This document shows positions 1 to 7,896 of a stretch of DNA of 33,373 nt, in pieces. A program made the translations under genes and the position numbers. This stretch comes from Hyphomicrobium sp. (GTDB taxonomy: Bacteria; Pseudomonadota; Alphaproteobacteria; Rhizobiales; Hyphomicrobiaceae), in contig JALOTA010000072.1 in NCBI GenBank assembly GCA_025458125.1, forward strand, positions 1-33,373, in the 5' to 3' direction. Within the stretch, counting starts at the first letter, position 1; each line of letters begins with the position of its first letter. A model generated the notes under the pieces. The model did not search any database and was not told where the DNA came from. It saw only the letters and a program-made list of their open reading frames with translations.

Positions 1-380
1 CGGTGTGTAGACCGATCCGGAGGCTGACCGCCCAGCCGCCGCTTCAAGTCGTTGGCAATTTAGCGGCTGTGTTTTGCTGCATGTAAATAGGTATTATAAA
101 TACCTATTTCCTGACTCAATGACGAGTTGAATAATTGTAATTATAATTGAGGCATCGAGAGTGTCAATTTGTTTGAGGCAAAGCATAACCACTGTGCTCA
201 ATTCAACACGGCGTCCGTCGTTTATCTGGGTTTCGAGGGAACTCCGATCTTTTAAGGTGCCATATCGGTTGCGATTCGTGATTGGATTTCCGGCGCTTCA
301 GCCGGTGCATTGCGTTCCGGCGGCATGATCGTCTGGTTTCGCGTTCCCGCGAGTATCACGAACCGGCAGAGGGGGCGGCC
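1..380. other. AT-rich non-coding leader upstream of the porin gene
   Basis: I see no convincing coding sequence here. The stretch from about 60 to 250 is visibly richer in A/T than the surrounding genes. It contains a perfect 11-bp-arm palindrome (85-109), listed separately, and an 8-bp direct repeat TTGAGGCA at 147-154 and 173-180, 26 bp apart. These look like regulatory DNA for the porin gene that follows. No confident -35/-10 pair could be assigned by eye. The methionine at 282 that opens the porin frame is judged not to be the real start. Confidence 0.5.
85..109. promoter_or_regulatory. perfect palindrome, candidate operator upstream of porin
   Basis: The arms AAATAGGTATT and AATACCTATTT are exact reverse complements of 11 bp, separated by the three bases ATA. 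A dyad of this size in AT-rich DNA about 270 bp upstream of a porin start resembles a binding site for a dimeric regulator (Rrf2, MarR or GntR class sites have similar geometry). I cannot match it to a named regulon. A hairpin role is less likely because no T-tract follows. Confidence 0.5.
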
Positions 381-1736
381 TTGAATACAATTCTCAGCAC
401 CTGCGCTCGCACGGCTCGCGCACCGATGATGGCGGCGCTGTCGGCGGCTGCCCTGGCATGGTCCGCCTCAACCGTGCTGGCCGCTGATCTGGGCGGTGAC
501 TGCTGTGCCGACCTGGAGGAGCGGATCGCGGAATTGGAAGCGACGGCGGCACGAAAAGGTAACCGCAAGGTCTCGCTCACCATCTCGGGTTACATCGCCC
601 AGGAAATCACTTGGTGGGATGACGGCGAGGAGAGCAACGCCTACTTGCACGGGCTTGGTCCAACTCAGGCGACCAATGTCCGTTTCGGCGGGCAAGCGCA
701 GATTTCGCCCGGTTGGACCGCCGGTTTTTTGATACGGATCCAAAACCTCAGTGACGACCCGTTCGGCCGCCTCCCGAACGGCGACGCGATGAACCAGAAC
801 GATTCAAATCTCGATCGGGGCCTCAATACCCAGATGGCCTACTGGTATATCCAGAATAAGGACCTGGGAAAAATCAGCGTGGGGCGGATGGCGCACGCCG
901 GCAAGAGCACGGCAATGGGGACCGACCAGTCCGGAACGCAGATCATCGACAGCTACACGCTGCTTGCCGGTTTCCCGCAGTTCATCATTCGCACGGACGG
1001 CGACTTGTCGCCGCCTCAATTGACCTGGGGTCAGCTCGCGTTCTGCTACAGCCAGTCTTCTCCCTTGGGCGGCGACTGCAATGGCATCGTCTTGAACGGC
1101 GTCCGATACGACACCCCGACGGTGGCCGGCTTCACCGCTTCGGCCAGTTGGGGCGAGGATGATTTCTGGGAGGTGGCGCTTCGGTATTCCAAGGAAATTT
1201 CAGGTTTCAAAGTCGCTTTTGGAACGGGCTATTCGGAGTTCACGATCGAAAACGTGACCGGTCCATTGCCCGCGGGAAGCCGCAAGGACAGCAAGTTTTT
1301 CCAGGTGGGCGGCTACCTTCAGCATATAGAGAGCGGGCTTTTCGTTCATGCTGCGTACGGGCATGAAAACAACAGCGATACAACCGTTGTCGTCGGCACA
1401 CCAGCCACGCAGGTGACGCCGCCGGACAGTAACCAGTGGTACGTCAAGGCGGGAATTAGGCGGGCATGGACCCCGCTCGGCGCGACCATCATCTTCGGCG
1501 ATTACGCGGAATACCTGGATCAGGTCGGCCCCAATGCCCTTGGGTTAGGCATCGAGAGCAGCACGTTTCGCAGATCAGGCGGCACGATTGCACAGGAAAT
1601 CGATGCGGCTTCCATGACCGTCTACCTAAAGTACGAGCACTATGAAGCCGAGGTGAGCGGCGCTGATCTCAACCCGACCGTGACCGGCCTGCAGGACGCG
1701 GACTTCGTCAGCGTGGGCGCCCTCATCAACTTTTGA
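381..1736 (+). CDS. outer-membrane porin (alphaproteobacterial Porin_2 type)
   Basis: Predicted general-diffusion porin of the outer membrane. I chose the TTG at 381, which has a G-rich Shine-Dalgarno-like stretch just upstream, giving about 451 residues. The protein then opens with a positively charged leader and a hydrophobic segment ending ..STVLA-ADLGG, a good Sec signal peptide. The open frame extends back to an ATG at 282, but the extra residues look untranslated; an ATG at 426 is another option. After the signal comes a short Glu/Ala-rich coiled-coil stretch (ADLEERIAELEA), then VSLTISGYI and alternating hydrophobic strands to a C-terminal Phe, the usual end of a beta-barrel protein. 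A cysteine pair in the middle (FCYSQ...GGDCNG) is typical of Porin_2 loops. It stands alone, with a convergent gene downstream. Confidence 0.9.
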   Translation: MNTILSTCARTARAPMMAALSAAALAWSASTVLAADLGGDCCADLEERIAELEATAARKGNRKVSLTISGYIAQEITWWDDGEESNAYLHGLGPTQATNVRFGGQAQISPGWTAGFLIRIQNLSDDPFGRLPNGDAMNQNDSNLDRGLNTQMAYWYIQNKDLGKISVGRMAHAGKSTAMGTDQSGTQIIDSYTLLAGFPQFIIRTDGDLSPPQLTWGQLAFCYSQSSPLGGDCNGIVLNGVRYDTPTVAGFTASASWGEDDFWEVALRYSKEISGFKVAFGTGYSEFTIENVTGPLPAGSRKDSKFFQVGGYLQHIESGLFVHAAYGHENNSDTTVVVGTPATQVTPPDSNQWYVKAGIRRAWTPLGATIIFGDYAEYLDQVGPNALGLGIESSTFRRSGGTIAQEIDAASMTVYLKYEHYEAEVSGADLNPTVTGLQDADFVSVGALINF

Positions 1737-1845
1737 GATGCAATGGCCCCGCCAACGGGAGTTGGCCAACTCTTCGAGGAACCGCGCCGCGGGCTGACCG
1801 GCGGGGCGGCGGCAGAACGCTTAGCTTGGAGTTTCGGCCAGACCC

Positions 1846-3183
1846 TCAGCGCATCTCGAACAATTCCTGATGGAAACGCGATGCCGGCAGGCCGCCAGCG
1901 AGCATCGGTCTGCGCAAAGCCTGTCCAAAACCTGCCGGGCCGCAGAACCAGATGTCTGCATCCTTCCAATCAGGAGCGAACGCTTCGAGATAATCCAGTG
2001 TCAGAAATCCATCCTTTTCTTCCAGCAGATGAAACCTCACGCCCTTGCGCTGGGCGATTTCGATGATCTGAGAAGTGAAACCCGGGTCGGCGAGCTTAGT
2101 GGCATAGAAAAGATCGATGGGCACCGGCCGGTCTTGGTCTGGGTCTGGCAGCGCCTTCAGGCCGGCGATGAATGGCGTGATGCCGACACCTCCGCCGATC
2201 CAAATCTGTCTGTGCCGTTCGCCCTTGAAGGTAAATCGTCCGTAAGGTCCCTCGATGTCCACGGCCTGCCCGACATGCAGGCAGTCAGCCAACGTCCGCG
2301 TGTAGTCACCGAGTGCCTTGATGGTGAACGACAGCCGGCCGTCGTTTTTCCATGCGGAACTAATCGTGAAAGGATGTGCTGCTTCCGGATCGTCGAAGTC
2401 TACGAATGCAAACTGACCGGCCTCATGACCCGGCCATGCCGTCTCGAGCTTTATCGTGACGTTCACGACGTCATTGCCGTGATGCAGATCGATCTGCGTA
2501 ATCTTTCCATAAGCCCGCCTGCTGACACCTATCTTCTGGAACAAGGACATCAAGCTGGCGCCGGTTCCAAAGATCATCAACAGTGCCAGAACGGGACCGA
2601 TTGGCTCTGGCCAATACGAGCGATCCATCAGGATGAACGAATGAAAGACAATCAGCAGATAGACGACTGCCATCAGCTTGTGAGATTTCAGAAAGTATTT
2701 GTAGGGAAATCGCTTCCAGAGGGCGAGCGCGATCAGGACAGCAAGGCAATAGAAGGCCCACTCGCCAACTTCGGATGCTGCGTGGCGGAGGTCACGAAAG
2801 ATATTGAACCCCGGGGATGTGTCGGCGCTGCGCGGCGGACGGGGCGGCAAGACGAACAGATCAAGCCGCGTGATCCATGATGGTCCTAACCGAAGGACCC
2901 AGTGGGCGGTAGCGAAGACAAAGGCGGAGATGCCAAGCCATTTGTGCAATCGGTAGAATTTGTCGAGCCCGCCCAGTGGGGTTTCGAACCACACCGGCCG
3001 CACAGCAAGAACCATCGCCAGCGACATCAGCGCGAAGGCCATCACCCCCGTGCCGAGCACGAGTGTTCTTCGGGTCAGCCAGAAATCACCCGTGAAGGCA
3101 CCCGGCGGCAGGCTGAGGAGCCACAGCACGAGAACCACGGCCGTGGCTGCAATGAATGTGCCTTTGAGCTTCAAGAGCTGCAT
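1846..3183 (-). CDS. ferric-reductase-like transmembrane flavocytochrome
   Basis: A 445-residue predicted inner-membrane oxidoreductase of the ferric reductase/NADPH-oxidase type (COG4097-like). The N-terminal ~210 residues hold about six membrane segments with two histidine pairs (H80/H94 and H168/H181), the expected bis-His haem ligands. The C-terminal half is a ferredoxin-reductase module: FAD-binding HPFTISSA near 270, GPYGRF near 312, the NAD(P)-binding loop GGGVGITPF near 330 and CGPAGFG near 414. It would move electrons from NAD(P)H through FAD and haem to an acceptor across the membrane; ferric iron is the family precedent, but the substrate cannot be read from sequence. The ATG at 3183 follows GAGGCGCTAAG. 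It lies 26 bp downstream of the AI-2E permease gene on the same strand, so the two are probably co-transcribed. Confidence 0.87.
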   Translation of the reverse strand: MQLLKLKGTFIAATAVVLVLWLLSLPPGAFTGDFWLTRRTLVLGTGVMAFALMSLAMVLAVRPVWFETPLGGLDKFYRLHKWLGISAFVFATAHWVLRLGPSWITRLDLFVLPPRPPRSADTSPGFNIFRDLRHAASEVGEWAFYCLAVLIALALWKRFPYKYFLKSHKLMAVVYLLIVFHSFILMDRSYWPEPIGPVLALLMIFGTGASLMSLFQKIGVSRRAYGKITQIDLHHGNDVVNVTIKLETAWPGHEAGQFAFVDFDDPEAAHPFTISSAWKNDGRLSFTIKALGDYTRTLADCLHVGQAVDIEGPYGRFTFKGERHRQIWIGGGVGITPFIAGLKALPDPDQDRPVPIDLFYATKLADPGFTSQIIEIAQRKGVRFHLLEEKDGFLTLDYLEAFAPDWKDADIWFCGPAGFGQALRRPMLAGGLPASRFHQELFEMR

Positions 3184-3209
3184 CTTAGCGCCTCGTCACG
3201 GACCAGCCG

Positions 3210-4238
3210 TCATCCCGCTCGCTGCCCCGGTCCGCCGAACAGTTCCGCCAGCCAACGCGCCGAAGGAACCTGGTCGCAGTAGGTCAGCACGGCAATACTG
3301 ATCGGCACACCAATGAAGGCCCCGAAGATCCCCCAGAGATACGACCAGAAGAAAACGGAGAACAGGACGAGAAGGGGCGAGATTGCCAATGCCGCTCCCG
3401 ATACGCGCGGTTCGATGTAGCTGCCGATTGCAATCTGTATAACATTCAAGAGCAAGAAAATCAGCAGTGGCGCTTCCCAGGATTGGAACTCGGTGACGGC
3501 ATAGAGCGTCGGAAAGAGAGTGGCAAAGAGCGGTCCGAGGAACGGAATGTAGTTGAGGACGAACGCAAGAACGCCCCATTCGCCCGCCAGCGGAAGTCCG
3601 ACAGCATAGGTCACGGCGAACACGAGCAACCCTGTCAGAATGCTCATTTTGGTGCGCATCAGAAAGTAAGCGCGGAACTTCGTTGCGGTGGCACGGCTCC
3701 CGTCGAGAAGGGCGCGCGCCATATCGCCGTTTGCAAACCGCTTTATGCGTGCGGCGAAATCGTCCACTTCAAGCAACCCAAGGGTGACATAGACGAGAAC
3801 GATCAGCCAGAAGCTCATCGTGCTGTTCAGTCGCGAGATGACCGACTGCATCAGACGGATGTACCATCCGATGTTGACATGTTCCGACCAGAGCGCGGCG
3901 ACCGCGATACCATGTCCTTCCAGCCATGCGAGAAGCTGCTCGTAGAGGGATTGGAGGCGCGCAGCATCGCTGGCCAACGCCTGCCCCGCACGGCTGACGC
4001 TCCATCCGATCAGAGTGCCGAAAACGAGGAGGCCGGCGATCAGCACGCCGAGGGTCAACAAGAGAGCGATGAGATTCGGGAGCACCGATTGCAGGCGGCT
4101 TTGCAGGGGCCAGAGCAGTGAGATGATGAAAAGGGCAAAGGCCAAGGGCGCGAATACGCTGCTTGCCCAGTAAAGCGCGCAGCACACTGCGACGACAGCG
4201 AGGATGACGAGGGCGGCGCGGCTCGATGCGTCTGGCAT
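3210..4238 (-). CDS. AI-2E family (PerM-type) membrane permease
   Basis: About 342 residues with roughly eight hydrophobic segments in the AI-2E/PerM arrangement: paired N-terminal helices, a central soluble stretch (QALASDAARLQSLYEQ), then the conserved membrane half with YIPFLGPL and YIEPRVSG. Members export autoinducer-2, act as Na+/H+ exchangers or have unknown substrates, so the substrate is open. I chose the ATG at 4238 (MPDASSRAAL) over the longer open frame to 4301. The extra 21 residues are polar and arginine-rich, and the hydrophobic N-terminus begins right after the chosen start. It is the first gene of a probable two-gene unit with the ferric-reductase-like gene and is divergent from the OmpA-domain gene. 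Confidence 0.85.
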   Translation of the reverse strand: MPDASSRAALVILAVVAVCCALYWASSVFAPLAFALFIISLLWPLQSRLQSVLPNLIALLLTLGVLIAGLLVFGTLIGWSVSRAGQALASDAARLQSLYEQLLAWLEGHGIAVAALWSEHVNIGWYIRLMQSVISRLNSTMSFWLIVLVYVTLGLLEVDDFAARIKRFANGDMARALLDGSRATATKFRAYFLMRTKMSILTGLLVFAVTYAVGLPLAGEWGVLAFVLNYIPFLGPLFATLFPTLYAVTEFQSWEAPLLIFLLLNVIQIAIGSYIEPRVSGAALAISPLLVLFSVFFWSYLWGIFGAFIGVPISIAVLTYCDQVPSARWLAELFGGPGQRAG

Positions 4239-4667
4239 TTTCAACCCTGGCGGTTCTGTCCGGAAACTGGTGCGCGGCGACCATAACCGGCCAGCCTGCA
4301 TGGTCTAGCAAAATCGCGGGCGAGTGCCGGTGCCGCGTCTTGTGCATGGACGGGCTCGTCAACGGTCATGGATGCGCGGCGCTCGACTGCAACGGTTCCG
4401 GCTCGAGTCCGGTGGCGATAGCAATTCGCATTACGCATTGCAAAGTCGAAAATCTGAATTGACCGCTGACGCAGAAATAGACTTGGAAACCGGAGATGCG
4501 TGGCATGTTGTCGACAATGATGCTGTTTTCCGCCGCGGGCTGAATTTTTTCTTTGGGTACGTTGTTCTACGGACTAGGCTGGATGAGGCGTTGGCAGCCT
4601 CCAGGCTGTCGGAGCAGCCGGGGCGGCAGGCGGTCCAGCGCCTGGCAAAGGGTGGGGGATCGAAGTC
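4239..4667. other. divergent intergenic region (AI-2E permease / OmpA-domain gene)
   Basis: This 429-bp gap separates two divergent genes and must hold both promoters. Overlapping open frames run through it on the plus strand (from 4324 and 4553), but they have no recognisable domain, signal peptide or good ribosome site, and they run into the OmpA-domain gene in other frames. I treat it as regulatory or untranslated. Just before the ATG at 4668 a GGTGGGGG stretch may serve as the ribosome-binding site. Confidence 0.45.
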
Positions 4668-5705
4668 ATGGCTTGCGTTCGTTGGCGCATTTCAATTGCT
4701 GCGGGTTTGCTGGCGCTTCTTTCTTCTGGAGTACTTGCACAGCAGAACGGAGGCCCGTTCGTATTGCATCCCGGCAAGGTGATAACGACAACTTTCACCA
4801 ACGAGTTCGGCCGCGACGCCGATGCGCGAACCGAGGTGACCGCCGTCACGCCTGAGGCCGTCACAATCCAGTACAGCAGCACCCGTGGACTGTTTGCCCG
4901 GCGAGACATTCTGATACGTGACCGTCAGTCCGCCCGCGCCTATGTGCTTGGCTACTCCGCGAGGATGCCGACGGTCATTCCAGGTTCGACATCTCTTGGA
5001 CTTTCCTCTGCTGTTCTTCAGGAGCTGAGGTCAAATGGCCGTGCGGCTGTCACTCTCATACATTCCGAGAATCTCGACCGCATCGAATGCAATCTGGTGG
5101 CAACTGCCGTCGATGTCCGCGTACCATTGATCATCGAGGACCGCATCCTTGACCTTCCAGCGGTCCAGGCGCGCGTCAATTGCGGATCGGGCAACCGAAC
5201 CGGAACGGGACAGTTCGTTATCGCCAACGACGTCAACAATCCAATTCTCATCGAGTCGACGCTGAACTTCAGCTGGGAGCAGAGGCCGAGGACCAATCGA
5301 GTCACACGGATCGTTGCTGGCTTCGGCCTCCAGGCGGAGATGAGACAGGCGCTCGATACGCTTGGCACCTACGACGTCTATGGCCTGCTGTTCGATTTTG
5401 ACAGTGCAACGCTTCGGCCCGAGACGGCCCAGCTCGTGCGCGAGATCGCCGTCATGCTGCAGCAAAACCCAAACTGGACCATCTTAATTGCCGGTCACAC
5501 GGATTCGGTCGGCGGAGCCGAATATAACCTGCGTCTTTCAGAACGGCGAGCGGCGTCGGTGAAAGAGGCGCTGATCAGCAACGGCGTCGCGGCTAGCCGC
5601 CTGCAGTCGGTAGGGCATGGCATGTCCAAGCCCAAGGCCGATAATTCGACCATTGCCGGCCGGGCCATCAACCGGCGTGTCGAGTTCCGCAGATTGGATC
5701 GCTAG
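4668..5705 (+). CDS. OmpA-domain envelope protein, exported
   Basis: 345 residues. The N-terminus is a clear Sec signal peptide (basic MACVRWR, hydrophobic core, cleavage near GVLA-QQ at 24). Residues 30-215 form a beta-rich region of no family I recognise, with two cysteines (141, 172). Residues 238-345 are a complete OmpA C-terminal domain: LFDFDSATLRPE, then GHTDSVG at 276-282 and an NLRLSERRAASV segment. These contain the Asp and Arg that in this family bind the diaminopimelate of peptidoglycan, so the protein probably tethers the envelope to the cell wall. The N-terminal region does not obviously look like the eight-stranded OmpA barrel, so it may be periplasmic. It is followed by the small DUF6455 gene. 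Confidence 0.88.
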   Translation: MACVRWRISIAAGLLALLSSGVLAQQNGGPFVLHPGKVITTTFTNEFGRDADARTEVTAVTPEAVTIQYSSTRGLFARRDILIRDRQSARAYVLGYSARMPTVIPGSTSLGLSSAVLQELRSNGRAAVTLIHSENLDRIECNLVATAVDVRVPLIIEDRILDLPAVQARVNCGSGNRTGTGQFVIANDVNNPILIESTLNFSWEQRPRTNRVTRIVAGFGLQAEMRQALDTLGTYDVYGLLFDFDSATLRPETAQLVREIAVMLQQNPNWTILIAGHTDSVGGAEYNLRLSERRAASVKEALISNGVAASRLQSVGHGMSKPKADNSTIAGRAINRRVEFRRLDR

Positions 5706-5848
5706 GCAGTTTGTTTGGTACCTTTGGCGGAACGTGGTGGACATCAATCAGGGGTGTATCGAGGCGATTCTTGTCTTAAGTCACAACGTGGCTGTTCCGG
5801 ATGTGCTACGGGCAAAATCTACTCGACGTATCCGGGAGGCAGGACGCT

Positions 5849-6118
5849 ATGGACTACCTTTGCTATACGAAGCGAGTTGCGGAACATTGTGAGCAAATGG
5901 ATGCCATGATGACCCGGCGCGGTGTCGATCGCGCAACGGCTGAGGAGATCGACGCTCCGTTGGGGTGGCTTACGGCCCGCGCCAAGTGCATCTTCTGCAA
6001 GCAACTGGATGCTTGTGGAAAATGGCTTGCCGGTGAAGCCGCTCACGTCGAACCTGGCGAGTTCTGTCCGAATACGAGTTTCTTCGAGGAGTGCAGGGTT
6101 TCCGATCCCGGCGCCTGA
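5849..6118 (+). CDS. DUF6455-like small cysteine protein
   Basis: 89 residues, with no signal peptide or membrane segment. The ATG at 5849 sits behind a strong GGGAGGCAGG site; an upstream methionine at 5801 lacks one. A helical N-terminus (MMTRRGVDRATAEEID) is followed by C47-x2-C50-x5-C56, a Trp, and then C73-P-N. I recognise this order from DUF6455 proteins of Alphaproteobacteria, but that is recall without a search. The four conserved-looking cysteines suggest a metal or Fe-S site, which is inference. Cysteines at 5, 14 and 82 are extra. It lies 143 bp after the OmpA-domain gene on the same strand. Confidence 0.72.
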   Translation: MDYLCYTKRVAEHCEQMDAMMTRRGVDRATAEEIDAPLGWLTARAKCIFCKQLDACGKWLAGEAAHVEPGEFCPNTSFFEECRVSDPGA

Positions 6119-6136
6119 TCAGCAAAACCGCTGATC
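6117..6136. terminator. hairpin between convergent genes
   Basis: GATCAGC and GCTGATC form a perfect 7-bp stem with a six-base AAAACC loop. The hairpin begins inside the stop codon of the DUF6455 gene and lies between it and the convergent mrp operon. No T-tract follows on either strand, so a role in termination is only a guess. Confidence 0.3.
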
Positions 6137-6264
6137 GACCATAGAACGATTAGCGCCGTGAGCTGTCCCGGGCGTTTCCGTCTGAGCAGTGTCATCTTCC
6201 GTTGTTGGCTCGTGATCTGCGCAGCATGGCGGTACCCGGCGGCAGTGGTGTTGCATTATGCCGG

Positions 6265-7896
6265 CTAATGCGCGACGTGCAGCGCTGCGCCGAACGCGAC
6301 GGCAAGGGTCAACAGCATAACACCCGCCGTCGGCCAACGTCTGAGCAGGACGTCGGTTTGGTCGATGGTGCGGCCAAGCCGTGCAACGGCAGGACCGAGT
6401 TTCTCAAACAGGACGATGATGTCGCCCTCCGGGACTTTCGGTGTTTGGATATTCAGCCGCATCAGGAACAGGGCCACGAGCCCGCCGGCGGCAATCGGCC
6501 AGCACGCATCCCACAGAGCTTTGCCGCTAACGGTTTCCACCGGCGATAACGCCGTGACCCGCGGGAAGAGCAACCAGGGCAGGACCAGTGAAGCCGCGGC
6601 GACCAGCGCCCAGACGGCGCTGGCCGTTGCTGCAGGATTGGAATAGGGCGCTTCGTTCGTGTGCAAGCGCAGGCGTGCAAGGAAGTGTACCATCAAGAGG
6701 GCACTGCCCGCGGCTGACAACGTTGCAAGCATCGTAGGCAGGCCGTCTCCGAACAGCGGTTTGGCGGCGAACTTGGCCAGAGCTCCGCTCGTGAGCGGAA
6801 GCCCGGCGAGGCTGAGCGCCAGGATCGCCATCGGCAGAAGGACGCGCCCGAGATGTGCCGTGCCTGTCGCCGCGACGATCCCGACACCCAGGAACAGGGC
6901 GCCTTTGACCAGCAGATGATGCAGCGCATAGAACGCGGCTAGGTTGGATGTTCCTGGCGCAGCGACAGCGAGACCCGCGCCGATAACGGCGGCGACGACG
7001 CCCATCTGGCTGACGGTCGAATAGGCCAGGATGGTTTTGGGATGCTGCTGGGTCAGGCCAACGAGCACGCCGTAGAACGCCGTGACGAGGCCGAGTACGA
7101 GCAGCGCCGTCCCGCAGCCGGGCATCGGGACTTCCAAAGGCAGGAAGCGGATCAAGCCGATCACACCAGCCTTGACGATGATCCCGCTCAGCACCGCAGA
7201 GGCAGGAATCGGAGCGACCGGATGTGCGAGCGGCATCCAGACATGCAGCGGGACGAGGCCCATCTTGAGGCCAAAACCGAGAATCAAGAGCATCAGCGCG
7301 GGAGTTTCCAGCGGCGAGCCCGGCAGCATCGAGACAGCGTCGCGGATCAGGGGATTTCCACCCGGCACCGCCGTCACCAGCATGACGAAGCCTAGAAGGA
7401 TGAGTGCTTCGCCAAGAAGGGCGAGCGCCATGTAGACACGGCTTGCGCGCCGGGCACGCGGGGTATCTTCGAAACTGACGAGGCCATAGGCGGCGAGACT
7501 TGCCAGTGAGAAGACGAGATAAAAGCTGGTCATGTCCGCTACGACGAAGACGCCGAGACTTCCGGTGAGCGTCAGAAGCCACCAGATCGCAAAGCGGCCG
7601 CTACCGGGGAGTTTGCGCATGGTGGTTGCGGCGTAGATGCCGGCGGCGCACCAGAGAAGCGAAGCGCCACCCAGCAGCATGGCCCCGGCCTGATCGAGCG
7701 CCAAAGTCAATCTGAAAGGCGCAGGCGCAATAACGATGCTATCGCCGCGATCGAACAGGGCAGCCAGAAGGCCCGGCACCGGAGCTAGCGGAAGCAACTT
7801 GAACACGCGGGTGTAAACGGACGCGTTGAGGCAAGCCGCCACCATGACAATGGGAACGGCGAGCGTCGCGACAAGCAGAAGTCCTGAACCTGTCAT
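6265..7896 (-). CDS. second MrpD/NuoM-like antiporter subunit (D2)
   Basis: 543 residues of almost continuous membrane helices, from the proton-conducting NuoL/M/N-MrpA/D superfamily. The start at 7896 overlaps the stop of the preceding mrpD in an ATGA, so translation is coupled. The longer open frame to 8124 is an artefact. The TM7 lysine is present (FGLKMGLVPLHVW, K211), as are the VKAG helix (K242) and the HPKTILAYSTVSQMG stretch. However, the position matching the TM5 glutamate of MrpD is serine (LVFSLASL, S130). It is the last gene of the operon and may stand in for the antiporter-like N-terminal half of MrpA, which is otherwise missing here. HyfB/HycC-like proteins are related, but no hydrogenase genes accompany it. 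Confidence 0.87.
   Translation of the reverse strand: MTGSGLLLVATLAVPIVMVAACLNASVYTRVFKLLPLAPVPGLLAALFDRGDSIVIAPAPFRLTLALDQAGAMLLGGASLLWCAAGIYAATTMRKLPGSGRFAIWWLLTLTGSLGVFVVADMTSFYLVFSLASLAAYGLVSFEDTPRARRASRVYMALALLGEALILLGFVMLVTAVPGGNPLIRDAVSMLPGSPLETPALMLLILGFGLKMGLVPLHVWMPLAHPVAPIPASAVLSGIIVKAGVIGLIRFLPLEVPMPGCGTALLVLGLVTAFYGVLVGLTQQHPKTILAYSTVSQMGVVAAVIGAGLAVAAPGTSNLAAFYALHHLLVKGALFLGVGIVAATGTAHLGRVLLPMAILALSLAGLPLTSGALAKFAAKPLFGDGLPTMLATLSAAGSALLMVHFLARLRLHTNEAPYSNPAATASAVWALVAAASLVLPWLLFPRVTALSPVETVSGKALWDACWPIAAGGLVALFLMRLNIQTPKVPEGDIIVLFEKLGPAVARLGRTIDQTDVLLRRWPTAGVMLLTLAVAFGAALHVAH

Noticed and set aside
1870-2880. 336-codon plus-strand frame opposite the ferric-reductase-like gene
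   Set aside because: Shadow of a gene with clear haem, FAD and NAD motifs; the composition is not protein-like.
4324-4855. Overlapping small frames upstream of the OmpA-domain gene
   Set aside because: No signal peptide, domain or Shine-Dalgarno; they run into the OmpA-domain gene in other frames.
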